A stretch of DNA of 64,000 nucleotides from Symsagittifera roscoffensis (Eukaryota; Xenacoelomorpha; Acoela; Convolutidae): positions 78,377,396 through 78,441,395 of the forward strand of contig NC_087065.1 in the NCBI RefSeq assembly GCF_963678635.1, in the 5' to 3' direction. This document shows, piece by piece, positions 11,295 to 21,747 of the stretch. A model generated the notes under the pieces. That model was given only the letters and a program-made list of their open reading frames with translations, searched no databases and was not told the DNA's origin. The position numbers and the translations under genes were made by a program. Positions within the stretch are counted from its first letter, which is position 1. Each line of letters opens with the position of its first letter.

Positions 11295-13657
11295 TGTAGG
11301 ATTGGTGATCCTAACACATTTTTGCCAAACTCAGACTTTGGCTGAGAGTTTTACCTTGAGAAATGCATGCAGTGTAGTGAAGGTTAATGAGTAGCAAGAA
11401 GCTCGGCATTAACGAATCAATACGATAAGTAGTGAAGTAAAAAAAATTGTCAAGTTGCAAAGTCGACCAAAACAAACAAAGACTAATCAGGATTTAAAAC
11501 GGTACCGATTTGCAAACCACCTCAAATGGAAGCTGCTGGGGCTAGTTTTACAAAACTCATAGAGCGGTTACTAGAGATGATTTGACCCGCGCATGCAAAA
11601 ATTCAGCCCCTTCGGACCCCCCGGCCCCAAGTGATAACGTTTACCGGAAGTGCGAATCACCCCATCAGAACTCGGTAACTAGCGGTTGGAATGGGCTCAA
11701 ATTCTAGTATGTTGTAGGCCTAAGTCAGGGAAGCTTAAGTTTGGAACCCCAGACCCCTATGACCCTTACTTCCGGTTTTATGTCCAAAGTAACCAAACCC
11801 ACCCTGAAAGTAGTTTCTCGGCCTGCAATGAATGCAGGGAGCTGAAACTTGGAGGGGTGATAGGTAGTGGCAAGACACATCTTGTAATATAAGTTGAACC
11901 GAATCCGGCGATTGGGCCGGAAGCTATTAGCACTTGGAAAAACACCCCCTTAGACCGGAAATAGGCAATTTACGCGAAATGATGAAGTGTGGCATAATGA
12001 TTTTATTGCGGCAATCGATGTAAAATATGAACCCCGAAAAAAGACCCTTTGTGACTGAAAACCCTCCGGCGACTCCTTCCTGTGTTAATAGCCTTTTCCC
12101 GGAAAATGTGATAATGGACCTTAGAAATGGTATAACTTGTGAAGTATTAATGGGATATGAATCAAACTTGGTAGTTAGGAACCGCGTGGGATTCTGAACC
12201 CAAATATAGAAGTTTGACCTCGGTTGACCCCTGGGTGACCTTAAGTTGACCTTTGGGCTTTTTGACCCAAAATTGCATAGAAATCCCAAGACTACCACAG
12301 GAAAGTGGCGTATTCCCTAGCCCAACCCCTGGAAATGATAATGGGTCACCTGGCAAAAATTGGCGGAAAACTTATATATCAGGAACTAGAGCAGAAGCTG
12401 ATAGGGATATATCTTTTACATTGCAACCCTGGAGTAGTGGATTTAATTCAAAGTGAACTTGGTAAACATTAGACTTAGTTTAGCTTGGCGAGTGATCTAT
12501 TAATAGCACTTCAACTAGACTAAATTAAAGAAGTCTCAGAGGAAATTGATAGTAATAGAACCGTAGCATGAGAATTATGTCTCCAAAATCGTATGAACGG
12601 ACGGGGATTTTACTTGGCTTCTCGAAGAAGAGTTTTTTGATTTGATTTGACCCCTAATAGACGAAATATCTTACCCTGTTAGCTAGAAGGTCGGGATTAG
12701 AATAGAAAACAGATAGAAATTTTAGATGCCTGAAACGAATTAGCTACCCATGAAAAGGGTCTCGCTCTACCCTTAGGAGGTCGGAACATTAACGGGATAA
12801 TTAAAGTAAACACATTGGGAGGATCATTGGGAAAACATAGCATGGTTTAGAGGTTAGTTGAACTCGAGGGCTGAAGTCACTGAGATCAGGAATTAGTTGA
12901 TTAGAATTGTATGACATTTGTTTTCTTGGTCAAATTGTGACAGCTACCGCATACCGGGTAACTAATAAGCGTGAAAAGATTGATAAATGAAACCGAAGTT
13001 AGCACCTGGCAGAAGTGACAGGGGGAGGGATATAGCCTTAGTTGGTTCTCAGTAAGAGAAGAGAAGAATTATTGCTAGCGAATTGAGTAGTTGGTTCTCG
13101 AAGTAAGAGAACAACTGTAGCAGAATTAGTAGATAGTTGCTTCTCGTCAGAGATTCTCCAGAGAGACTTTAAAATGTAAAATCTAATTTAAACTTAGATT
13201 TTACATTTTAAATAAAACTATTTTAAGCTTTCAAGCAAATATTCAATTTAAATAAACTTTGCTTTATTCGCTCGAAATCAGGCGAAAAATTAAAAATTTT
13301 CAACCGATTTTTCTCAAAACTGTTGAAACGTTTACAACTCCGGGCTTTAATATGATATATCACTCAATGCAGTCCAATGATTTTTTGCGATACCTGATTT
13401 CGCGCGGAAAACAAACAAAAAAAACTAAAACACCCAAATACAAAGTTTCCCTCAATTTTTTTTGGTCGGAACAAAAACGATTCAATTTAAAAAAAAACAG
13501 ATTAGATATTTTTCGTTTCAGAGCAATAAACCACAAAAAATCAATTGAATATTTTACGTTATACTTTAATTTCCATTTTCTCTATCGTTTGATAGTCGAG
13601 AAAATCTTATTATAATCTGTGTATAAATTGAATGCAACAAAATCTCAAAATTGGTAA
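11295..13657 (+). mobile_element. 3' LTR of element A (truncated)
   Basis: The LTR starts TGTAGGATTGG like the 5' LTR and follows it closely to about 13162, apart from a deletion of about 150 bp after 13038. It then jumps over the equivalent of 4938-5380 and resumes as the equivalent of 5381-5845 (13170-13655). The terminal CTACA end seen at 6051 is absent. The LTR pair therefore cannot be dated simply, because indels and possible template switching dominate the differences. Confidence 0.7.
13164..13210. repeat. Perfect 18-bp inverted repeat at LTR junction
   Basis: tttaaaatgtaaaatcta and its exact reverse complement flank a spacer of about 9-11 bases. The hairpin lies exactly where the 3' LTR jumps from one block to the next. 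In the 5' LTR the equivalent position (about 5385-5400) has only a mutated right arm. It may mark the end of an inserted element or a hairpin-driven deletion. Confidence 0.7.
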
Positions 13658-14200
13658 GCGTGAACTCAAGTCGGTTTGAAAAGGAAACTAAAAGAAATTG
13701 AGAAAAATTGGGTTCGAATTAATTTTAAACAATTCCAATGATTTTTAGGCATTTTCTACATTATATTTATAAAATTGATTGCAATCAGATTCTTGTCAGT
13801 ACGGGTTAAAATATGCCTATTTCCTGTGTGCAACTTTAATTAAACAAACATTTCTTGCAGAAATCTTGACATAGGAAAATGGACTCATTATTAGTATGGG
13901 AATCTAGTTTTTTGATGCCATTACTGCTTAATTTAAAATTAAAAATATTACCAGCAGGAGTATTGCGCACTCTAAAGGGTTTAACAGCTTGCAGTTTCAT
14001 AAATTGGTTGTAAACCCAGCTGAAAAACGAAAATATCAGGGAAGGCAGTTTTTTGAAAATGCAATATGCCAGAGTCACAAAACTAGTCACCCGCAGAACT
14101 TATTGATAAAAATGTAATTGTTCTAGAAAAAGCATCTCGAGGGATTTTATCGCAAAAAATTCAAAGTGAAAGTCTTTAATCAAATATTGTTGTAGACACT
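13658..14200. other. AT-rich flank without a recognisable gene
   Basis: I see no domain, repeat boundary or RNA gene. Small open frames here lack any family signature. The segment runs into the assembly gap, beyond which element B begins. Confidence 0.6.
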
Positions 14201-14400
14201 NNNNNNNNNNNNNNNNNNNNNNNNNNNNNNNNNNNNNNNNNNNNNNNNNNNNNNNNNNNNNNNNNNNNNNNNNNNNNNNNNNNNNNNNNNNNNNNNNNNN
14301 NNNNNNNNNNNNNNNNNNNNNNNNNNNNNNNNNNNNNNNNNNNNNNNNNNNNNNNNNNNNNNNNNNNNNNNNNNNNNNNNNNNNNNNNNNNNNNNNNNNN
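14201..14400. other. Assembly gap (200 N)
   Basis: Exactly 200 N. The visible 3' LTR of element B begins at 14401, about seven bases inside the LTR as judged from the 5' copy at 37673. The gap therefore hides the outer LTR edge and the target-site duplication. The round number suggests a placeholder of unknown true length. Confidence 0.95.
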
Positions 14401-14753
14401 CGGGAGGGTTCCGTGGAATATTCCTTCCCCACTGAAGCTTCCTTCTCCATTAATATCCACTGCTAAGAGTCTTATCGTGTGTTGTTGCCACGATAAGAGG
14501 CTTCGTATTTTTCGTCTCTTGTGAGACCGTTTTCCACAATATTTGTCGTTGTTCTGTTTTTTCGTCGTTTGTCGTCAAAATGGCCGTCTTTTTCTATTTC
14601 TCAGAAATATTCACTCTTCAATCGAAATTTTAAAAATAAAATTTCGAGAAGATCCCTACCCTCCTTCGCAATACTTTTTCGTTCCTAAGGCCTTTATTCG
14701 TTTTATTTCGTGTCGCCGGAAGGTTGCGCTGTGCCATCTGGCAGAATGGCACA
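14401..14753 (-). mobile_element. 3' LTR of element B
   Basis: Read on the - strand it begins TGTGCCATTCTGCCAGATGG at 14753 and matches 38027-37680 over its visible length, with about 14 substitutions and a 5-bp indel. The outer edge lies in the N gap. The first 24 bases of the LTR form a near-palindrome (tgtgccatt..gatggcaca). Confidence 0.85.
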
Positions 14754-14795
14754 TACTCCCCGGACAAGTCCCCATCAATGTCCCTATTGATCGCA
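14754..14795 (-). promoter_or_regulatory. Polypurine tract of element B
   Basis: On the - strand TTGTCCGGGGAGTA abuts the 3' LTR start TGTGCC. The purine block GGGGAG directly before the LTR is where plus-strand DNA synthesis would be primed. The 40 bases leading into it are clearly related to an internal segment at 25395-25435, described among the findings. Confidence 0.65.
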
Positions 14796-15618
14796 TAACA
14801 CCGGGTTATCGTCAAGTAGTGTTGCAGTTCTCTGTAATCAATCTTACAAATCGCATAAGAAAATGAAATTTATCTACTCCACCTCAACTCACTACGTGTT
14901 CACAAATGGCATCGTACTACATTTCACTGCCTTTCAACATTTTCACAAAATTTGCACCATGAGGAGTGTCCTAGATAAAATTTTTTTTCTGAATACTTAC
15001 GTCATCTTGCCATAAAACTTCTTTTCGCTCTTTGTGATTAAAAAGTGGGACGTGGCACGGCCACGCACCCGTTAAAATTAACTTAACGTCACTCACCAAG
15101 TATAATCAATTCTTTATGCAGTCCTCTCAATATTAAAACTAAGAAACTCTGTGGCTAGGAAAGTTATTGAGTTACTCACCCTTTCCGAGCGAGTTTACTC
15201 AATCTTACCATGTCGCCACACAGTGAAAGTGTGTCTTACACAGGTTAAAAACTTCAGTCATGTTTAAATAGTTAAATATACTCACCTATGTTCTACATAT
15301 ATACATAAGTAGTATAACTAAAATTCTCTTTCAACAATTTTAACAATTGTTACAATTTTCAAAGTTTGGTTTGACCAAACTAAATCAAAACAAAAGGTTT
15401 AACAAGTTCAATAATCAAAACTTGGTTGATTGGTTCAAGTTTTAACACACAAAGACAATCAAGTTTTCTCTCCTTCTCTTTTCTTCTTTGCTCACGTCTT
15501 CACTTTTTCTCTTCGTTCATCATCTTCATTCCATCGCTTCTCCCTCCTGATCTTGAGCTTCGCTGTCTTCTAGGACTTTCTCCAGCATGTCCATGGAGTT
15601 GCGGGCCGTGCCCCAACT
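14796..15618 (-). other. 3' noncoding region of element B
   Basis: No domain is recognisable between the last coding segment and the PPT. The region is AT-rich and includes a short perfect palindrome near 15362-15380 (agtttggt ttg accaaact). Confidence 0.55.
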
Positions 15619-15948
15619 CTATTGTTCCAACAGCCTCGGTTTGCAACAAGGTAGCAAATCCACATTCACCTTTTGCTCCCGGTTCCTGCAAAAGCTGTTG
15701 TGAAGACATAGGCTCACATTTATTTCTAGGTCAGCTCTTAAGACCTCTTTCTTCTCATCTTCAGTTACACAAGGCGCTCCAGCTACCCGCTTCACCGCCG
15801 TGGTGACCGCGTTTCTGTGCGTCAGGAATGCTCTCTTATAGGCTCCCGGTCCTATATCTCGCTGGAAAGATTGATAGGCTTCCGTGTTCCTCGACATATG
15901 ACGCTTCGCGCGTTCATATATCCACGATGTCATCTTTGCCTTGACCAT
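15619..15948 (-). pseudogene. C-terminal segment of element B second polyprotein
   Basis: A 109-codon frame (VKAKMTSWIYERAKRHM...) continues the coding signal of the 15930-17159 segment after a frameshift near 15940. It is rich in basic residues and has cysteine positions near its end (for example LLPCCKPRLLEQ). I do not recognise a family. The overlap in position and style suggests it is the end of the same long reading frame. Confidence 0.5.
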
Positions 15949-17159
15949 ATTCTTTCAATGGCTTTGGGTATTCTCAGAACCTTGCAGGTGGTTCTGAAAA
16001 GATCCAATTCACGACTCATCTTCACGTTGCTCAGCTGCTCAGGAGTCGGCACGGCCGTCTCCTGTTCACTCGTGTCCGCGTTAGCCTCCAACCATCTCAC
16101 TGCCAGCATGACACTAACCTCCACGATTGACACCTGTTGATTCTTATCGGGCAACCCCGTAGAGTACAACTCCTCCACGTCCCATACTAGCATCAGATTC
16201 CCGCGTTTGGGGTACCACAACGTCTGCGCCAAGCAGTGGCAACGATACTCCCCATGGGTTCTCACTATGTTCCTTCGGGTCCGATACCCCGAGGCTCCCA
16301 GCAACGGTTCCACCTCCATCAGAATTCTGTGTATGTCGTCTTTCTCTTCTATGATGGGGAATTCATTGGGTAACGCTCCACTCGCTTTCTGCTTCTGGAA
16401 CTCATTCACATTACCTTCGTTCAATCTCAGAAACTCCTCAACCACTACGTCTTGCAACTCGCCTTCAGATCTCTTCGGGACTGCCCGAAAGATCTTTGCC
16501 AACAAATCATATGACCTCTCCGACATTCTGGCCAACCTCACGCACTTTGGCACAGAGAAAAGTTGGTCAATCAACACCTGCTGTGTCCTCGCATCCATCA
16601 CCACCATGTGTGTAGGATACCTACTACTGCAATATGGTGCGGAGCTTGAACCCACCAGATATTTTGAACCAGTAGGTTTATGATAGGCCTCACTATCTTT
16701 CAGATTCATTTCGTTCTACAGAGCTTCTCGCCAGCCTCCGATCTTCTGCGCTGTCTGCAATGCTCCAGGGAATACTTCCACGCTGAGGGACGTCACCAGC
16801 TCATGGGCACGCTCCAGACGCTCAAGCGATTCTATCGAACTCGTCATGCTACAAAATCCCAAGGCTGTGGTCAAGTTTACATCCGTCACCCCATGACAGT
16901 CCGCGACCAACTCCATGCCACTCTTATCCGACATGCTCAATCTTCCGTACAATCGTGCCAGTTGTCGATGCTGCTCGCTCAGCGTAATCAGGCAGTGTCC
17001 CAAGTTACAAAAAAGTCCTTCCATCCCACTATGTTGAGCCAAGCATGTACCTTGCTTCAACCAATTGCTCGATGGACCTTCCTCGGACAGCTCCGTGGAT
17101 GGGTTGCTCTTCCGCTTCGTCAACCTCATGGCCAGCAGATGGTGTATCATGATGGTGTA
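15930..17159 (-). pseudogene. Element B second polyprotein, segment 5 (unknown)
   Basis: Two open stretches in one frame, 17150-16716 and 16709-15930, are separated by a single TAG at 16718-16716. The first is helical (STELSEEGPSSNW..., then a leucine-rich stretch). The second includes YLVGSSSAPYCSSRYPTHMVV and later DIHRILMEVEPLLG and VLRIPKAIERIW. I cannot name a domain. The same frame continues from the 17160-19160 segment across a TGA at 17162-17160, so all three appear to be one ancestral ORF broken by nonsense changes. Confidence 0.55.
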
Positions 17160-19160
17160 TCATGAGGCCAGATCATGTAAACTCGCGTCATCATCTAGGT
17201 CTAACGTGATATCCGCCGTAATGTCCCAGATTAAACCGGCGTTAGGATGAGGACACCAAGAAGGCTTCATGAGTTCCCACATCGTTCCTAGACTGGTTTT
17301 CAAGGGACCGTCCCAAGAACCACAATCAAAACTCACTTGCCCCTTCAGCTCGGGAACCGAGGGTTCGACCACTCGTTCTTCCAAGATAATTCCCAGCTTG
17401 GGTTGTTCCACCATCAGCATTCCAGTTTCTTTAATCCGTTCAACCCAGAAATTGAGTACTATGACTTGCTCATAGTCGAAGTACGCCTCCCTGGCTTCTT
17501 CATTCACGAAGGGATTGTACGCCATCCCCGGTATGCCAGACACATATTGGAACGACTTCAGTTTTCCTAGTGTTGCAAAGTCTTTTTGTCCCTTGACTGA
17601 TTCAATCAACTCCCGGCTCACTTTCAATTCTTTGTTGGAATACCTTCTCACTTCTTCCAACTTGCGATAGCTCTCCATGTCATTCGACTCCTTATTTGGT
17701 ACAGTCAACGGCATATCCTGATATAGTTCCAGGAGTGCCCTAAGGAAGTTCCTTTCGCAATCAACTCCCTTTTGCCGAATGATCTTTATACATTCTCCCA
17801 AAACAGGAGTGGGGATACGATCCACCACGAACCTGACAAAGCAAAGGGCATCCTTACGCTTAGCCCATGCTATCGCAGAATCGTCTTTTGAAATCAACGC
17901 TCGCAGAGCTTCCATCAACTCCAGCTCCTGTTCCCGTGATTTCGAATAATTACTGGCTTCATATTCCGCCTTCTTGATGCCCATCAAGCACCAAGCCAAC
18001 CGTACTTGCAGATCAGTTCTCGTGCACGGATGAGCCAGGTACGCTGCCACCGTCGCAGGTGCATGCATCGTGTCGTCGAAGTATCTCTGGAGGGCCGCCC
18101 TCCAAGAAATTTCTAGTAGTTTTTCCAATCCGATTTCGTTCGCTTCAGAGGACATTACCGTACCGTATTCTTTCCGATTTAAGTTTGAATTCTCCGTAAG
18201 CTCTTTCAGATATTCCTGCATGGCTCGCTTCTCGCTCCAAGCCATCAGGTGCCCTCTCTCGGAGTTTCTCGCTTTCAACATCTCCACATAACCCCCTGCT
18301 GGATCTCCCATGTGGACCGATTCCGGCACAGTGACTCGACTGTACTCGACCACGTCGAGTTGTCCTTCCAGTTTCAACTTGGCCATGTTGGTCCGCGAGG
18401 GCCTGTAATCTTCAAGTCCTCCAGATCCACATTGACTGATGATCTCCATCTCTAATTTCGTGTCTGCCAGGGTTCGTGCTGTTTTCTTTGATCTCACGGC
18501 TGTCGTAGTCAGACCTGCCAAGAGCATAGGGGGTATCAGATTCTCTTTTTCTCCCCCTGTCAGTGTTGCACCATCTCCTTGCCCGCTCTCGCCTGAACGA
18601 CCCGCGCTCGTCAGAGAGGCCACCACTGCGCTGGCTTTTGACTTCACCACTCTCGGGTTCACGGCTCGACTTCCTGTCTTCCCTTTTAGTCGCTTCAGCC
18701 CCTTTCTGGCTCCTCTGACAGGTAATTTCTTTGTGACCTGCTGATAATCGGCACTGTCTTCTGTAACTGACTCGGTAAGAACATCCGACTCCATGGAGTT
18801 CACTATTTTCTCCAGGACCTCACGCATGATGGGTTGGTTCAATCCCACCTTCATTATGGACTGCGTCCCATATCGTCGTATCACGTCCCATGATCTTTCC
18901 ATGAAATTCACTCGGCTCCAGGTTGCCCCTGTCTGGACTTCTAACTCACTTTGATATCTCTCCCATTCCTCTTCCGGCAGCGTGCTCAGGAAGGATACCC
19001 TCATTGATTCTTCGATTTTTCTCCTCCTCGGTGACTCATGGAGCAATCTCTGCGGATCCCTGCTTCGGCATTCTCTCGCCTGGCTTATTGGGTCCATCGG
19101 GGATAAGTCGGCCGACGCCTCCTTTGTAGGGGACATGAAAGACGATGGCGTCATTAGCAA
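17160..19160 (-). pseudogene. Element B second polyprotein, segment 4 (unknown, 666 codons)
   Basis: This is the longest uninterrupted stretch of the second region. The N-terminal third is basic and low-complexity (VRGARKGLKRLKGKTG, serine- and alanine-rich). The remainder is predicted helical, with segments such as LRALLELYQDMPL and YFDYEQVIVLNFWVERIKE, and it ends in an acidic tail (DITADITLDLDDDAS). I recognise no catalytic motif, signal peptide or membrane segment. Over 660 codons without a stop in an otherwise decaying element indicates recent coding function. A structural or nucleoprotein role is possible but is only inference. Confidence 0.6.
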
Positions 19161-19175
19161 TAGACTCCCATCGAC

Positions 19176-20042
19176 TTACCCATCGTCGTCTTCACTGAAC
19201 CGGTATTCTAGCAAGTCTCTCTCCAACGCATCTAGATCTGTCTCACCCGGTTTTCCCGTCTTTCCCTCGATGTCGTTATCGTTATCGTCCTGATCCATCA
19301 ATTCATCATCACCTGCATCAGGTTTCGGCTTGGGTCCTGAAGGGCCTTGTCGTGTGTCTATGCCCGAGTCCGGCCGAGCCGGTGCGGTCATGTCTCCTGC
19401 GTGATAAAACAATTCATCGTTCACCAGGAATTCTACGGACTCCTCGCCATGTGGTGCCAGGTCCTCTATCGTTATGTATGAGCCTCCTCTGCTCTCCCTT
19501 GCCACTTCCAGCATCACTACTTTCGCTTCTCCTGACCACTTCAGTCTTGATAAATCATCCGTGGGAGTATACACTTCGTTTCAAATTTCAGCCGAGACCT
19601 CTGGTCTCCTGGAAGGTAGTGCCTTGATCTTTTTCCTACTCCAAGCATCAGGAAATGAGAAGTCAAACGTGTGCGCGGCTGCAACATTCCAGCTGATGAA
19701 GTGCGGCTCCATCCCTTCGCTCCACTTCAGCATTCTCTTCTCTGCATCACGAGCTGCTCCGATGCGAGGGGCAATGATGGGAGATGTGACTCCCAACAGC
19801 ATCCTCCTTATCGGTGGATATCGAGGGCATTGGTCCGGCAGCGGCCTGGACCCAGAAAGCCACGCTTGCTGGTTCTCTTTCGCGTGTGCATAGGCCTCTG
19901 GTAAGAGTGGGACTCCCATAGGCGCTCCTGTATCCTTCACTACTGGTCTCAAATTCCAAAGCTTCGGGTTAAACTGGATGTGAGAAACGTCCTCACGGCC
20001 CATTCGGACTTGAAGTGGTTGTTGAAATCCATCAACACCCAA
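19176..20042 (-). pseudogene. Element B second polyprotein, segment 3 (unknown)
   Basis: Two stretches in the same frame (20042-19581 and 19574-19176) are separated by a TGA at 19583-19581. The first contains PLLPEAYAHAKENQQAWLSGS and YPPIRRMLLGVTSPIIAP. The second ends in an acidic linker (ELMDQDDNDNDIEGKTG). A TAA at 19178-19176 separates it from the next segment in the same frame. The start of this segment reflects a frameshift near 19985 relative to segment 2. No family is recognised. Confidence 0.55.
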
Positions 20043-21747
20043 CCTGGCTCAGCTATTCTTCCGAACAGCCTATCGTCGCTGGCGAGCCCTCTCAGCTCCC
20101 TCTGCTCTACCCAATTCAGCACGGAACAGTCCACGACTGAGACCAGGTTGACATACAACACAGAATTCCTGTATGCCTTGACTTGCACGTCCGGGAACGC
20201 GAAAGACATCACCGGTCCATACACCACAGTGACGAATTCCCGCAGTCCGTGAATCAGAGCCAACGGATCGATCCGCATCAAGACAGCCAATTCTGTCAGC
20301 AAGGGCATGCCACAATACTGCTTACACTCACCCGCATCCGTCGCCACCTTATCTTCTCCCGTGACGCTTCTGTTCTGTTGCAAGAGATATTGGAGCAGGA
20401 GAGTCCTCCAGTCTTTCATCTTCCTGAGCGAGGCGGTTTCCAACTGTGCATTGAACTCACGACTTGGTCCCTGAAGTTGTTCAGGGTAACGCAACAGCAC
20501 AAGCAAATCACCCAGTCGACCGTAGGTCATGGCATTCAGAGTCAGGAGTCCATCCAATCTCAAATTTGCCAACGCTTGGGTGAAGAGATTCGCCGGTTCC
20601 TTCACGAAATTTTCATGACCAAATGTCACGTATAGGGCTAATATCAGGCCAATCGACAACTTCCTGATGTCCTTGACGAAACTCGCGATCAGGTTCCGGG
20701 ATGCCCTAGGATAGCACGTCGACAGGAAGGATTGCGTCCATCCCACTCCCATTCCACCCAAGATGGCATCCGATCGTTCCTACTGTGCCCTCGTGGCTAG
20801 CACGTCAGCTTGGAACTTGTCCAGTGACATCGTGTTTACGTCCTGCATCAATTTCAACATCATGCCACCAGCTAACTCCCGGGCATCAAACAAGTTCTTC
20901 AGATACACGTGTACCTCTTTTATCACTGCCGGCGCATGCTCGAACGCGTCCTCACCCAAGGTGCACAGCCTTGGTGACAAGTACAACCATACGTTATTGT
21001 GTGGCTTCGTGCGCAAAGCCATTGCCATGAGATCTTCTTCCGCTGACGTCATGTTCTTCCTGACTGTCCTGCCCATCTGTCTGAACCAGAGATCATCAGC
21101 CACCTGTTGTACTAACAGATGATCGTCATCCACCCCTGGTCTTAACTTCAACAATCTGGCAAAGTTGGACAGCTCCAACCCCAGAACCTCATCTAGCACC
21201 AACCGAGTTGTGCTACAATCTTTGAGTCCCTGTATGGCATTAGAAATGTCAGCCCAAACGGCGGGAAGCTCCGATCGGGACGGGTAGTAATTGTCTGGGT
21301 CTACCACTCTGTTCGGGGCAGGAATTATTACGTTGAACCTCCCCTCTGTTATCGTTGTGACCATCGTGTACACAAACTGAAGGGGTTCTGGCAATGCAGC
21401 GTACCCTGATGCTAATACAAAGACTACCTTCACTACATTTTGGGTGAAACGTTGTTTTGCTGCTGTTTCTCCCTCAGCCATCGCCGAGAGCAATGTCATT
21501 ATCGCCTCCCCTATGACCTCATTGCTCGGGATCGACCATCCGTCAGACGTGTCAACAAGCCCCTGCTTTGCAGATGATCATTTAAGCCTGCAACCACTAT
21601 CACCTGCGGCTCCATGCTGACCACCCTTCGTGCACTTATCATCATGCCTTTTGCCTGTCCCCAGTCCAATTTAGGCGCCGCCAAGAAAATCACGTCGGGC
21701 CAAAAGAGAGAACGGGGCGTTTCAGAGATAATCGGAACTGGCCACAA
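19949..21747 (-). pseudogene. Element B second polyprotein, segment 2: second SGNH-like region plus helical protein
   Basis: The first part (21747-21511) reads VIFLAAPKLDWGQ and then VIVVAGLNDHLQSRG. The GLND box resembles block III (GxND) of SGNH hydrolases. Just upstream, in the preceding frame, YLIVASSDY could be a degenerate block I. After a frameshift near 21540 the frame 21499-20780 has YAALPEPLQFVYTMVTTI and VLDEVLGLELSNFARLLKL. A TAG at 20782-20780 then interrupts the frame, which continues to 19949 (ASFVKDIRKLSIGLILALYV, LLVLLRYPEQLQG). The hydrophobic helices are not clear membrane spans. Without a DxxH motif here, I call it SGNH-like only. Confidence 0.5.

Larger units (their letters stand above)
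2917..13657 (+). mobile_element. Decayed Ty3/Gypsy LTR retrotransposon, element A
   Basis: Two direct repeats beginning TGTAGGATTGGTGATCC (2917 and 11295) flank an interior with the Gypsy gene order gag, protease, RT, RNase H, integrase. The coding region is split by at least five frameshifts, and several catalytic residues are replaced, so the element is a non-functional relic. The LTRs differ by large indels. The order of RNase H before integrase, and the integrase type, place it in Ty3/Gypsy and not in Copia. I could not identify a target-site duplication because the 3' end is truncated. Confidence 0.85.

Noticed and set aside
19165-19180. GGTAAGTC donor-like sequence at the TAA of the second polyprotein of element B
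   Set aside because: No suitable T-rich acceptor follows in frame, and the coding signal continues directly after the stop, so an intron is not supported.
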